64,000 nucleotides of DNA from Vibrio bathopelagicus (GCF_014879975.1 NZ_CP062501.1:1302001-1366000), one strand, 5' to 3'; shown: positions 1 through 7,728, counted from the stretch's first letter. Notes: generated by a model not told the origin, from the sequence alone. Translations and numbers: made by a program.

Positions 1-1
1 C

Positions 2-301
2 GGCAATGGACCTCACCCTATCGAGGTTCATCTCGCAAGAGAGACCAGTGAGAGCCCTTGGCACATCGCGGTCATGGCCAGCTTTGCCTACCCAGAGAAA
101 CAGAGCACACAAATGGAGGTTCAGCTCTACTTCAACTTTCGTCATGGCTGGTTTTATCAACCAGACATTGAGCGCTGCGACCTCGATCAACCACAAGTCA
201 TTGAGCTCTTTCAGTCTTGGGACAAAGCCTTTGTGAAGCTACTGAATAACAAAGGCTTCAACCAACTCACTCTCACCGTTCTTAAAACGCTTTTACCTTA
301 A
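2..301 (+). CDS. DUF2787 family protein, start missing at window edge
   Basis: The reading frame is open from the first bases of the window, so only the C-terminal 99 codons are present. The translation aligns along its whole length with the intact DUF2787-type protein at 6740-7174: shared blocks are PIEV near the start, then LYFNF, WFYQPDI and the final LT-V segment. No enzymatic residues can be named and the function of the family is unknown. The next gene (352-798) is a second, divergent member of the same family, repeating the tandem arrangement seen at 6740-7722. The annotated start cannot be set because it lies upstream of the window. Confidence 0.75.
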   Translation, partial: GNGPHPIEVHLARETSESPWHIAVMASFAYPEKQSTQMEVQLYFNFRHGWFYQPDIERCDLDQPQVIELFQSWDKAFVKLLNNKGFNQLTLTVLKTLLP

Positions 302-351
302 CCATCCCTTCCTAAAAAATTACCGCTTCCAAACGGCGATAAGGAGCCCTT

Positions 352-798
352 ATACCTGTAAAAACAACCACAAAAACCCAGCTGACCTTTGCTAGTACTA
401 CCCTAAGAGTCTCAGATAAGTTTCTCGCGGCGCTCAACACAGCAGTCTCAAACAAGGATATATCTCAGGCGAGAACGGTCACTATCAACTTTAGGGACAG
501 CAGTTACTGCGCTGATTCCGGCGGATTTCATCCTGTTGAAATTTGCTTTACCAAAGAACACGGTAATCATTGCCATCTTCTTTACATGACAGATTTCAGT
601 TTCTCCGGAGGTCACTACCCCGAGCTTGCTCGCGACTTAGATTTTGATATCGGTAACAATGCGTTCTTTGCGCGTTACTCAGGTTGGTAATGCCTTGATA
701 GTCGCGATGTCCGTGCGATGTATAAGCTCTGGGAAGGAAACTTCCTTGCTTATCTAGAAATGGGGAGCTTTGATGAGATAAAGGTTGAATGCTTCTAA
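352..798 (+). pseudogene. DUF2787 family pseudogene (nonsense codon, lost start)
   Basis: Read in the frame of base 352, the translation matches the intact paralogue at 7276-7722 almost from end to end: TINFRD, a YxADxGGxHPVEI block, DFDI-N and LWE-NFLAYL are shared. Two lesions are visible. The codon after GW is TAA (688-690) where the paralogue has CAA, a one-base nonsense change. At the expected start, five bases after a good AAGGAG (341-346), the codon is ATA rather than ATG, and no ATG, GTG or TTG lies in frame nearby. The rest of the frame is undamaged, so the decay looks recent. Use of ATA as a weak start is possible but would still give a product cut at the TAA. Confidence 0.75.
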
Positions 799-803
799 TC
801 GGC

Positions 804-840
804 AAAACTAAGGCTTGGGTTTTCCAAGCCTTAGTTTTTT
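804..840. terminator. Rho-independent terminator, probably bidirectional
   Basis: An 11-bp perfect stem (CTAAGGCTTGG, 808-818, with its complement at 824-834) and a 5-base loop are followed by a run of T on the plus strand. Four A before the stem give a T run for the minus-strand gene ending at 839. It separates the DUF2787 pseudogene from the convergent AlpA-type genes. Confidence 0.8.
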
Positions 841-1036
841 AACGTGTTCGTTCACAAATTTTTTGGTTCATCCAGAGTTCAATCTCATACAAACGCCATA
901 CTACCGATTTGGCTCCTACTCGAATTGAACCTGGAAATTCATCTTGCTCCATAAGGGCGTAGATACTGGTTCGCCCTAACCCCACAAGATCCATCACCTC
1001 ACGAACATTGAGCCACTCATCTTTGCTGTCTCCCAT
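839..1036 (-). CDS. AlpA-family transcriptional regulator
   Basis: A 65-aa protein with the layout of AlpA/excisionase-like MerR-type helix-turn-helix proteins: a W-LNVREVMDL helix, GLGRTSIYALM as recognition helix, then the FPGSIRVG wing and a W-EIE-WM tail. Such proteins activate or direct excision of P4-like elements; that role is known for the family and inferred here. The start at 1036 is chosen because GAGG sits six bases upstream; a TTG twelve bases earlier has no better site. It lies 8 bases after the stop of a second AlpA-type gene, so the two are probably co-transcribed. Confidence 0.8.
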   Translation of the reverse strand: MGDSKDEWLNVREVMDLVGLGRTSIYALMEQDEFPGSIRVGAKSVVWRLYEIELWMNQKICERTR

Positions 1037-1044
1037 GAACCACC

Positions 1045-1254
1045 TCAATCAATATCGTAACCATAGAGAGCATTTTCATCCCGCCGCCCGAGTACATCAC
1101 ACATCCAACCTTTGACCTCACTTTCAAGCCACGCTGTTGCACGACAGCCTAAGGAAACACTTCGTGGGAATCGTTCTTCCTTGATATATCGATTGATAGA
1201 AGAGCGACTCAAACTCGTCATCTCCATCACTTGCTTCATTCGAATAAAACGCAT
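1045..1254 (-). CDS. AlpA-family transcriptional regulator
   Basis: A 69-aa AlpA-type protein: MRFIRMKQVMEMTSLSRSSI gives the two HTH helices, then the EERFPRSVSLG wing and a W-ESEVKGW helix typical of the family. A clear AAGGAAG ribosome site precedes the ATG. It is first in a two-gene minus-strand unit with the AlpA gene at 839-1036 and diverges from the helicase gene at 1382, so the 127-bp spacer should hold both promoters. Having two different AlpA proteins in one operon suggests separate control of excision and gene expression, but this is inference. Confidence 0.82.
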   Translation of the reverse strand: MRFIRMKQVMEMTSLSRSSINRYIKEERFPRSVSLGCRATAWLESEVKGWMCDVLGRRDENALYGYDID

Positions 1255-1381
1255 ATTGCTTCCTTATTAAATTTAACAAGCTTTAGGTGTCAAGCCATTA
1301 AGGTAAATGTACCAGCAGTGTCCAAGAGATTTTTTACACACCCATCTCATTTTCTGATACGAACCTTTCAGGAAACGAACC

Positions 1382-2848
1382 ATGAGTCTTTTACCTTATT
1401 TTGAAAATACAACGCTGACACCAAGCCAAGAAGAGCTCGTTTTAGAACTCGATTTATTTTTAAACGATGATTGCCATTCGACATTTTTACTCAAAGGCTT
1501 TGCTGGGACAGGGAAAACCTTCATTACGCAAGGTTTAACGCGATACCTTACAGCGAATGAGCGAAAATTTACTTTAATGGCCCCAACAGGCAAAGCTGCC
1601 AAAGTCATTTCGAACAAAACCCAAATAGAAGCCATGACCGTTCATCGAGTGGTCTACAAATACTTCGATATCGATAAAGAGTTAAAGTCAGATTCAGACC
1701 CTATTGATATCGCAACGCTTAAGTCATGCCTTTCAGACAACCCAGATGCTCATAATGCGGTATATATAATTGACGAAGCTTCCATGCTGTCAGACCAATT
1801 CAGTCAATCTGAAATTGGGAAGTTTGGTTCGGGGTATCTTCTCCAGGATTTACTTGAATACATCAATTTAGACGACTGGCCACAACGTAAAATCATTTTC
1901 ATCGGGGATAACGCTCAGTTACCTCCGGTGCGATGCGTCGGCTCCCCCGCCCTAAACTCAGACGGTCTAGAAAGTTTCTACAACTTAAACTGCACAGAAA
2001 TCGAACTCACCGATATTGTCAGGCAGAAAGCCAATAGCGGCATTGTGAGAAATGCGATGGAGATACGCAAAGCACTGGAAAGAGACAAGCTCTACCCTGT
2101 TCAATTGTCGGCCAATGAAAAAGATGTCCATAAACTTAAAAAAGAAGCCTTCCTCGAACAGTATTTAGTCTCTTGTGACCATAAACTTGAAGGCTGTAAA
2201 GACAGTGTCATCATTACCAACAGCAACCGACAAGTCAGAGACTACAACCGTAAGATACGAGAGAGGATGTTTGAATCACACCGAGCGCTACACATTGGCG
2301 AGCAAGTTATGTGCGTAGAGAATCTCGATAGCGAGGACCACTTCATCTCCAATGGCGAAATAGGCTGGGTTATCCAGATTGATTCGGAGATTGAAAAGCA
2401 CATCATCGACATTCCACCGCGCGAGTGTGATGACTTTCAACCCGGAGTTGTCACTTTGGAATTCATTGAAGTCACCGTTAGATTCCTGAAAGACAATAAC
2501 GAGCCGTTTGACGTTAAAAAGAAAGTGCTAAAAAACTTGCTGGAAAGCCCTAACGGCACGCTCACAACGAAAGAGCGTAAAGCTTTGCTTCTCGATTTCA
2601 AACAGCGATACAAAGCAATCCCTGAGCCTAAGGAGCTTGAATTTTTAGAAGCAAAGGCCACAGATGAATATTACAACTGCCTCAAACTCAAATATGGTTA
2701 TGCGATAACTTGCCACAAAGCACAAGGAAGTGAGTGGCCCCATGTTTTTGTCGATAACAATCGAGGCAATACCAGCAGCGAACAGGCCTTAAGGTGGATG
2801 TATACCGCAGTGACTCGCGCTAAACAAACCCTCTACATCAAGCAGTAA
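1382..2848 (+). CDS. Dda/RecD-like superfamily 1 DNA helicase
   Basis: A 488-aa ATPase. Walker A is GFAGTGKT (39-46), Walker B is IIDEAS (129-134), motif III-like GDNAQLPPV is at 175-183, and the C-terminal UvrD_C_2-like part has YAITCHKAQG (about 440-450) and YTAVTRAK near the end. This order is that of SF1B 5'-3' helicases such as phage T4 Dda and RecD2. An extra charged segment lies between the two motor halves, about residues 310-430. It probably unwinds DNA in replication or recombination of the element. CAGGAAA precedes the ATG. It stands alone, ends at its own terminator and diverges from the AlpA pair. It could alternatively be a defence gene, since helicases of this type occur in such islands. 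Confidence 0.85.
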   Translation: MSLLPYFENTTLTPSQEELVLELDLFLNDDCHSTFLLKGFAGTGKTFITQGLTRYLTANERKFTLMAPTGKAAKVISNKTQIEAMTVHRVVYKYFDIDKELKSDSDPIDIATLKSCLSDNPDAHNAVYIIDEASMLSDQFSQSEIGKFGSGYLLQDLLEYINLDDWPQRKIIFIGDNAQLPPVRCVGSPALNSDGLESFYNLNCTEIELTDIVRQKANSGIVRNAMEIRKALERDKLYPVQLSANEKDVHKLKKEAFLEQYLVSCDHKLEGCKDSVIITNSNRQVRDYNRKIRERMFESHRALHIGEQVMCVENLDSEDHFISNGEIGWVIQIDSEIEKHIIDIPPRECDDFQPGVVTLEFIEVTVRFLKDNNEPFDVKKKVLKNLLESPNGTLTTKERKALLLDFKQRYKAIPEPKELEFLEAKATDEYYNCLKLKYGYAITCHKAQGSEWPHVFVDNNRGNTSSEQALRWMYTAVTRAKQTLYIKQ

Positions 2849-2854
2849 AGAATA

Positions 2855-2887
2855 AGCCCTAAGCATTGCTCGCTTAGGGCTATTTTT
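2855..2887 (+). terminator. Rho-independent terminator of the helicase gene
   Basis: A perfect 10-bp stem, AGCCCTAAGC (2855-2864) with GCTTAGGGCT (2872-2881), and a 7-base loop are followed by ATTTTTG. It lies seven bases after the helicase stop codon. Confidence 0.85.
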
Positions 2888-3275
2888 GTTTGCCTGTCCA
2901 ATAATCGGAACTCAATACTCTTACTCATAACATAAGGATGAATTAAACATATTTGTTCGCCGTTGTCCTCTAGTGTGTAGGTTAGGTCTTTAAATCGCCA
3001 ATTAAGTCAAGCCAAAAAAAAGACAAACATACATTACCAAGGTGAATAGGCTGAAATCATTTACTACCAACCAGCTCAGCATCTTGCACTTTGAAGCTTA
3101 CCTTTCAATTACGCCAACTGTGACTGATAGCAAATAAAGCAAGCCATAAAATCCATCCGGCAAGTAATGCCCACCCAACCCGTAGCATCAGAAATTATTT
3201 TCTGAGAGCACGGCAAGTTAGTTCAATCACCCCACCTGAATAGCATTGCTTTGCCTTAACCTACAGCAGTTAGTT
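2888..3275. other. Non-coding spacer before the truncated WYL gene
   Basis: No credible coding frame was seen here. An AT-rich inverted repeat, CAGAAA-TTAT-TTTCTG (3189-3204), lies about 70 bases before the ATG of the WYL-type gene. It could be an operator for that regulator, because autoregulation through inverted repeats is known for WYL proteins. The intact WYL gene at 7805 has no matching repeat upstream, which weakens the idea. Confidence 0.4.
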
Positions 3276-3827
3276 ATGGCGACTAAACCCAACTTAAGAG
3301 ACCACGTATCGCTTCTTTTTGAGCTATACAACCGCATACCACAAACTCACTCAATAACCGCACAGGACTCACAACAACAGCTTTCCTCTATCGGCGTCGA
3401 ACGAGATATTCGAACTATCCAAAGAAATCTCGACATTCTTGTACAGCACTTCAACGTAGCCAAAGACACTCGCGACCGCCCTTATGGGTATCGCCGTGAA
3501 GCTTCAATACTAAATAGTTTCGGTGCTAGAGAAACCATCCTTCTTGCATCCGCAGAGCAGTGGCTAACTAACACTTTTCCTGTCGAGTATAGGGCAATCA
3601 TTCACTCTCTCTTCAGTAACGTCCTACAGCATAAATCCCAAAAGCACTATACCGTTTCATTACAGGATCTGGTCTACGTAAACGAATCTTTGATTCCAAG
3701 CATCAGCTATACCCCAATCTTCAACTCAGTCTTTGAATTGATATGCAAGGCGATGGTTGACACTAATCAACCCGAGATTGAACTTCCTGATGGCAATGTT
3801 GTGCATACACATCTTGTACCCTTATAA
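3276..3827 (+). CDS. WYL-type transcriptional regulator, C-terminally truncated
   Basis: A 183-aa protein similar to the 257-aa protein at 7805-8578: both begin with an M-T-(K/R) tract, then LFELY-RIPQ, an HTH with RSVQRNLD or RTIQRNLD, DTR-PYGY and GARE. The N-terminal winged helix and the middle part are present, but translation stops shortly after a PDG-VHTHLVPL stretch that matches the middle of the WYL-like effector domain of the longer protein, so about 80 residues are missing. No matching C-terminal coding sequence was seen after the stop. It probably derives from a regulator of the BrxR/WYL kind. Start ATG 3276 was chosen by alignment to the paralogue; a TTG 30 bases earlier is possible. 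Confidence 0.65.
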   Translation: MATKPNLRDHVSLLFELYNRIPQTHSITAQDSQQQLSSIGVERDIRTIQRNLDILVQHFNVAKDTRDRPYGYRREASILNSFGARETILLASAEQWLTNTFPVEYRAIIHSLFSNVLQHKSQKHYTVSLQDLVYVNESLIPSISYTPIFNSVFELICKAMVDTNQPEIELPDGNVVHTHLVPL

Positions 3828-3888
3828 ATAGGCATTCTAATGCTTGTTTAGCAAACTGAGGTTTTACCATTAAGTTAAAGCTAACTAA

Positions 3889-4053
3889 CTAAAAAGGCTC
3901 ATCATTGACACACCATTTGGAGTAGAGGTTATGAATCAATGAGAGTGAGCGAGAATAATGTGGCACTGACGCTGCGTCAATTGGTAATCCTTTGTATTCA
4001 GTAGCACTGTAATGTGTTGGTTCCTTATCGTAGAACTCAGTTGAAAAAATCAT
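3889..4053 (-). CDS. Hypothetical 54-aa protein
   Basis: A short frame with a strong AGAGGAAA ribosome site seven bases before its ATG (4051-4053). The product is soluble-looking and rich in Tyr and Ser (FYDKEPTHYSATEYKGLPID, then PHYSRSLSLIHNLYSKW) with no membrane segment or recognisable motif. It lies just after the convergent WYL remnant and next to the inverted repeats near 4.2 kb. Small proteins in this position of satellite-like elements are common, but no function can be given. A longer in-frame start at 4155 lacks a ribosome site. Confidence 0.45.
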   Translation of the reverse strand: MIFSTEFYDKEPTHYSATEYKGLPIDAASVPHYSRSLSLIHNLYSKWCVNDEPF

Positions 4054-4158
4054 GTTGTCTTTCCTCTTAAATTGAAATGGATGCTTTGTCTCAATAGAAG
4101 AGGTGGTGGAGTGTTTTTTGTCTGGAATGGATTTGTAATTAATTGATATTGACAAACA

Positions 4159-4179
4159 TAAGAGTCTTTAGGACTCTTA
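4159..4179. repeat. Inverted repeat, 8-bp arms
   Basis: TAAGAGTC (4159-4166) and GACTCTTA (4172-4179) are separated by five bases. No T run follows on either strand, so an operator or part of a replication origin is more likely than a terminator. It lies upstream of the 54-aa gene. Confidence 0.5.
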
Positions 4180-4221
4180 ATTGATTAGAATGAATTTGAT
4201 AGAGAAAAGAAAAAAGAAAAA

Positions 4222-4269
4222 GATTTATAATGATGTCGCATGGTCATGCTCCTCTATGCATTATAAATC
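4222..4269. repeat. Nested inverted repeat, possible origin or recombination site
   Basis: Perfect 11-bp arms, GATTTATAATG (4222-4232) and CATTATAAATC (4259-4269), enclose 26 bases that themselves contain a smaller palindrome, GCATG-GT-CATGC (4238-4249). The stem is AT-rich and has no T tail, unlike a terminator. It sits in a 733-bp gene-free stretch downstream of the Gp2-like replication gene. It could be an origin, a protein-binding operator or a recombination site; sequence alone does not decide. Confidence 0.5.
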
Positions 4270-4786
4270 CTACCCAGTCTTCTCTGCTCTCTTAATCTAA
4301 CAGACACAACCGAATCTCTTCAGTCATGCCTGTTAGGTAGAGCCCCTTGTCGAAACAGAAGCTCTCTATACAATAGGGATAAATGTGTATTTTTTATTTT
4401 CAAAAGATGATGCAGCCTTTGCATCAATATGGAAAGCAACTCTAATACTCGACGAGCTAGCAAGGTGCACATTCCATATTGAATAATGTGCAACCACTCT
4501 GTTGACGTTCTAACTGGGTTTCTGTGTTGAAACATGATGGTTTGGAGCGATACGGGCATAACGCCAGCAGCTTTCGCTACTGACTCGCATCATTGTTACG
4601 CTCGACTATCAATCTATTCATCCAGTTCGAGCTCCCCCCATCAGGATGCTCGTTCACCGAGTGACACGTTGTGTGCCCCCATTAACCATCACTTATTAGA
4701 TGATCGATTTGCTCAGCTGAACCTTCTCTATTACTTCTTTTATGCAGATTAATCTCATGAAATAAAAGCGCTATGTAAAAAATGAC

Positions 4787-5287
4787 TTACTTGAGGTCTA
4801 GCTTAAGCTTATCTTGAGTGGTGGTTCCTATTTTGTGTTCTACCCCTTTCCCCATGACGCACACCATACTTGGAAATGGCGCTGCATCCTGCTCCTCCCC
4901 ATCCTGCAGGAACTTGAGTCGCCCCTTAATCAAACGCACCTCTCCATGGCTTAAATGGTCATGGAAGGCTTTTGTGTCCGTTCTGGCAGGAACCAACATG
5001 ACAACGGTTGCCCCTTTATCCGCTTCCTCTTGTGCTTTCTTGGCAAAGTCTTTGAGCTTGGAATAAGGTGGATTGCAGTAAACCGTTTGATTGCTCCAGT
5101 CTTGAGTGAGCGCATCATCATCCATCGTGAAGTAATGGTCACACAGTGCTGTTTCAGGCTCAGCCGTTGCATCAAGCGTAAAGTGAAATTCTTCGTTGAG
5201 TTTCTCAAACACAGCTGGTGGTGTTTGCCATTTATCACGCTTGGGGTTCCCTGTTCGGGCGCTGGAGAAAAAGAGCTTATTGTTCAT
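4787..5287 (-). CDS. Phage-type DNA N6-adenine methyltransferase (Dam family)
   Basis: A 166-aa protein with the catalytic NPPY motif (72-75, in YCNPPYSK), an early W-TPP segment and a LDA-AEPE segment that match the phage Dam family (DNA N-6-adenine methyltransferase). It should transfer a methyl group from S-adenosylmethionine to adenine in DNA, protecting element DNA or marking replication. The ATG at 5285-5287 is preceded by AAGGAGA at seven bases; the GTG just before it is less well placed. The start overlaps the end of the Gp2-like gene by 11 bases, so the two are translationally linked. Confidence 0.88.
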   Translation of the reverse strand: MNNKLFFSSARTGNPKRDKWQTPPAVFEKLNEEFHFTLDATAEPETALCDHYFTMDDDALTQDWSNQTVYCNPPYSKLKDFAKKAQEEADKGATVVMLVPARTDTKAFHDHLSHGEVRLIKGRLKFLQDGEEQDAAPFPSMVCVMGKGVEHKIGTTTQDKLKLDLK

Positions 5288-5957
5288 CACAACTCTCCTT
5301 AGTATTATTATGGCTGGTTTTCTTCTTGGCTTTTTTGGATTGACTGATAAACGAACCTAATGTGTTTTTCTCATCATGAGTCGTTGTGTTGACTCTGGCC
5401 TGTCTGCTCAATACATAGAAAAGTAAACCACGCTGGTAACGGTAATCATCGTGCTCTTTGTTCAACTCAACAAGTGGGTGATTCAAGAAGAGACAAAGCT
5501 TATTGATGTCATGCTTGTGGATTCCTGTTGTTTTTGCCCACGAGTTTTTGATGTCTTTTGTAAGCCGTTTTCTTAGCTTAAACTCCTTGGTAAACAGTGG
5601 GCAGTTAGATGCATCAAGGAAAAGAGTCATACGGTAACTTATACAGCCCGTTTGACTCACCTCCCTTTTCCAAATCACATTAATGTTGTCATCCTTTCGG
5701 TAATGGCACAGACGGTAGAACCATTGGTTGATTATCGTTTTTTCTTGTTCGTCCTGCTCCTCTGGTATTCGCAGCCGGAATCGAAAGACATAACAGCAGC
5801 CAAAGCGCATCAAAGCGTTTTGATATGCACGAGATAAAATCTCAAGTGCAGCCAGAGAAAGATTACCATGGTCAATATCGACTTGATAACCACGATAAAA
5901 CCCATCATCTAATCGCTTCAAATCTGCTGCCTCATTGTTCATCATTTTATCTTCCAT
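5277..5957 (-). CDS. Inovirus Gp2 / YagK-YfjJ domain protein, likely replication initiator
   Basis: A 226-aa basic protein. The GYQVDIDHGN start, the RFRLRIP strand, F-DAS-CP-F and LYYVL- or LFYVLSRQARV-like tail resemble the YagK/YfjJ C-terminal domain family, found in CP4-type prophages and as gene 2 in some inoviruses, where it is thought to start replication. The C-terminus is rich in Lys (KKAKKKTS). Start 5957 is chosen because AAGGAAG lies upstream; a longer frame to 6053 would overlap the AlpA-like gene more deeply. It overlaps the ends of both neighbours, forming a three-gene minus-strand operon. The family assignment is from recognition of motifs, not a search. Confidence 0.7.
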   Translation of the reverse strand: MEDKMMNNEAADLKRLDDGFYRGYQVDIDHGNLSLAALEILSRAYQNALMRFGCCYVFRFRLRIPEEQDEQEKTIINQWFYRLCHYRKDDNINVIWKREVSQTGCISYRMTLFLDASNCPLFTKEFKLRKRLTKDIKNSWAKTTGIHKHDINKLCLFLNHPLVELNKEHDDYRYQRGLLFYVLSRQARVNTTTHDEKNTLGSFISQSKKAKKKTSHNNTKESCDEQ

Positions 5958-6123
5958 AGCGTTTCTTCCTTTTTGCTTTTTCCACTGCTTGTATTGCCAG
6001 CCTTTCGTCTCGTTCTTGTATCCAGTTTTGGATGCCTTGAGAGCGCCAGCCACTGGTATGAATCACTTCTTTTAGTCTCATCAAGCGATTGGGATGTTCG
6101 GTGTTCGAATGGTTTGAATTCAT
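5947..6123 (-). CDS. AlpA-like small DNA-binding protein
   Basis: A 58-aa protein carrying RLMRLKEVIHTSGWRSQGI, which parallels the RFIRMKQVMEMTSLSRSSI helix pair of the AlpA protein at 1045-1254, then a basic tail (KAKRKKRYGR). The usual wing residues are replaced, so it is a divergent member. AAAGG lies eight bases before the ATG at 6121-6123; a GTG 24 bases upstream is the alternative. The stop overlaps the start of the Gp2-like gene by 11 bases, and it is first in that operon, so it probably regulates the operon or excision. The opposite neighbour radC starts 155 bp away. Confidence 0.65.
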   Translation of the reverse strand: MNSNHSNTEHPNRLMRLKEVIHTSGWRSQGIQNWIQERDERLAIQAVEKAKRKKRYGR

Positions 6124-6278
6124 GATGATTGCCTTTGTTGGTTTCACTCAAACAAAGACGTTGTTGCGTATTTTTTATCTCAACTGGTCTCAGTCGGTCT
6201 CATTCAAATTCGATTGAAAAGTTTTTCACATCCATATCATCCCCTTGAGTATTCCGTTTATTGATACAAGGAGAAGAT

Positions 6279-6743
6279 ATGGAAACGCTATATACCTTCA
6301 GTTCGCCCGTCACAGAGCATCAGATATTAGAGAAAGCCGTCGAGATACTAGAGAGCCGCTTAGTGAGTGGGGATGCTTTTACTCGTCCGAATGACACGAA
6401 AGCCTTTCTACGCTGCAAGCTAGGAGAATATGAGAGAGAAGTCTTTGGGGTGATGTTGCTTAACAACCAGCATCAATTGATTGAATTCAATGAGTTGTTC
6501 TTTGGCACGATTGACAGTGCTTCAGTGTATCCACGAGAAGTGGTGAAGCTGGTGCTTGAGAGAAACGCCTCAGCGGTGATTTTTGCTCATAACCATCCAT
6601 CCGGTGATGCAACCCCGTCACAAGCGGATAGGCGCATTACAGAGCGTTTAAAGGATGCTTTAGCACTCGTTGATGTGCGGGTGCTTGACCACATTGTGGT
6701 GGGCAGTGACTGTGTGTCTTTTGCTGAGAGAGGTTGGCTATGA
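6279..6743 (+). CDS. radC: RadC family JAB-domain protein
   Basis: A 154-aa protein of the accessory RadC type found on islands and plasmids; it lacks the N-terminal HhH part of chromosomal RadC. The JAB/MPN metal site is complete: E-FFG upstream, HNHPSGDATPS (104-114) and D117. The family was once linked to DNA repair, but its true activity is unsettled; it may be a metallopeptidase or nuclease-like protein used by mobile elements. AAGGAGA precedes the ATG at 6279. The stop overlaps the start of the next gene (ATGA), so radC and the DUF2787 genes form one operon. Confidence 0.9.
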   Translation: METLYTFSSPVTEHQILEKAVEILESRLVSGDAFTRPNDTKAFLRCKLGEYEREVFGVMLLNNQHQLIEFNELFFGTIDSASVYPREVVKLVLERNASAVIFAHNHPSGDATPSQADRRITERLKDALALVDVRVLDHIVVGSDCVSFAERGWL

Positions 6744-7174
6744 ATCGTGTTATCAAACGTAATTTCAAACTCGACCTATTCCACCAGCTTGTCGAGCTCT
6801 TAATTGAGCAATACGACATTCCCACCGAAACAAGACGCCTTGCGCTTAACCTTAAGGTCGCAAGCTTCTACAGCACCCGAAGCGGGATACAACCCATAGA
6901 AGTACAGCTTGAACGAGCTAACCCTAACGAACCTTGGGAAGTACGATTCATCGCTTCTTTTGATTACCCCACACCAGAAGCTGAGAGTGTTGATGTGGCT
7001 TTGTATTTCAACTTCAAGCATCAATGGTTCTACCAACCAGATATCCAACGATGTGAGCTCAACCGACCTGAAGTACAGTCGCTCTTCATTAGCTGGCTAA
7101 AGGTATTCACCAATCACCTAAAGGCATCACAGTTCGATACACAGACACTCACTATCGTCAGTCGATTCCAGTAG
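6740..7174 (+). CDS. DUF2787 family protein
   Basis: A 144-aa protein of unknown function, full length by comparison with the partial copy at 2-301. It has FYSTRSGIQPIEV, SFDYP, LYFNF and WFYQPDIQ blocks, no signal peptide and no membrane segment. The ATG at 6740 overlaps the radC stop. Placement after radC and before a second DUF2787 gene is the order also known from Vibrio islands of the VSP-II type, which is recalled family knowledge rather than tested here. Confidence 0.8.
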   Translation: MNRVIKRNFKLDLFHQLVELLIEQYDIPTETRRLALNLKVASFYSTRSGIQPIEVQLERANPNEPWEVRFIASFDYPTPEAESVDVALYFNFKHQWFYQPDIQRCELNRPEVQSLFISWLKVFTNHLKASQFDTQTLTIVSRFQ

Positions 7175-7275
7175 TTGCTTTTTCCTTACTTCAACCATCC
7201 CAACCACATTCAATTCAAACCAATCTCAGATACATATCATCCAACCGAATAGATAACTATTGAAAGGGAAAGACC

Positions 7276-7722
7276 ATGAAACCACAAACACTGACCATCA
7301 CAGCGCCATACTCACCCGTATCTCAAAAACTCAAAAGCTTGTTGAAAAACAAGATAGAGACTTTCTGGAAACAGAACCCAACCAAGAGGGGCTGTGAAAG
7401 CCTCACCATTAACTTTCGAGATGTCAGTTACAGTGCTGACGCTGGTGGCTATCACCCGGTAGAAATCATGTTGCTGAAAGAACAGGAGAGCCAGTATCAA
7501 ATCCAATACCTTACTGACTTTGCTTACATGAGCAACGTTTACCCAGAGCTAGAGCGTAATGTGGATTTTGATATTGCTAACGGACAAACGTTCATTGCCT
7601 CTATGGGGTGGCAAAGCTGCGACGATAAATCCATTGTGGAGTTCTACTCTCTCTGGGAAAGTAACTTTCTTGCTTACTTACAAATGGGAGCCTATGACGA
7701 GATTAAAATATCGATAAGTTAA
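7276..7722 (+). CDS. DUF2787 family protein (second paralogue)
   Basis: A 148-aa protein related to, but clearly distinct from, the product of 6740-7174. Conserved pieces are LTINFRDVSYSADAGGYHPV, FAYMSNVYPELERNVDFDI, GWQSCDDKS and LWESNFLAYL. Its CAA (Gln) codon in GWQ is the one changed to TAA in the pseudogene at 352-798. GAAAGGGAAAGA precedes the ATG. No catalytic motif is evident; function unknown. Confidence 0.8.
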   Translation: MKPQTLTITAPYSPVSQKLKSLLKNKIETFWKQNPTKRGCESLTINFRDVSYSADAGGYHPVEIMLLKEQESQYQIQYLTDFAYMSNVYPELERNVDFDIANGQTFIASMGWQSCDDKSIVEFYSLWESNFLAYLQMGAYDEIKISIS

Positions 7723-7728
7723 AGACGC

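Larger units (their letters stand above)
4054..4786. other. Gene-free stretch between the two island modules
   Basis: Apart from the two inverted repeats at 4159-4179 and 4222-4269, nothing clear is seen. Possible frames at 4320-4559 (minus) and 4534-4752 (plus) overlap each other, lack ribosome sites and have unlikely compositions. The stretch separates the decayed module (1-3827) from the Dam-Gp2 module and could include the junction between them. Confidence 0.4.

Noticed and set aside
4320..4752. Overlapping open frames on both strands (4320-4559 minus, 4534-4752 plus)
   Set aside because: No ribosome sites, they overlap each other at the starts, and the translations are rich in Ser, His and Leu without protein-like organisation.
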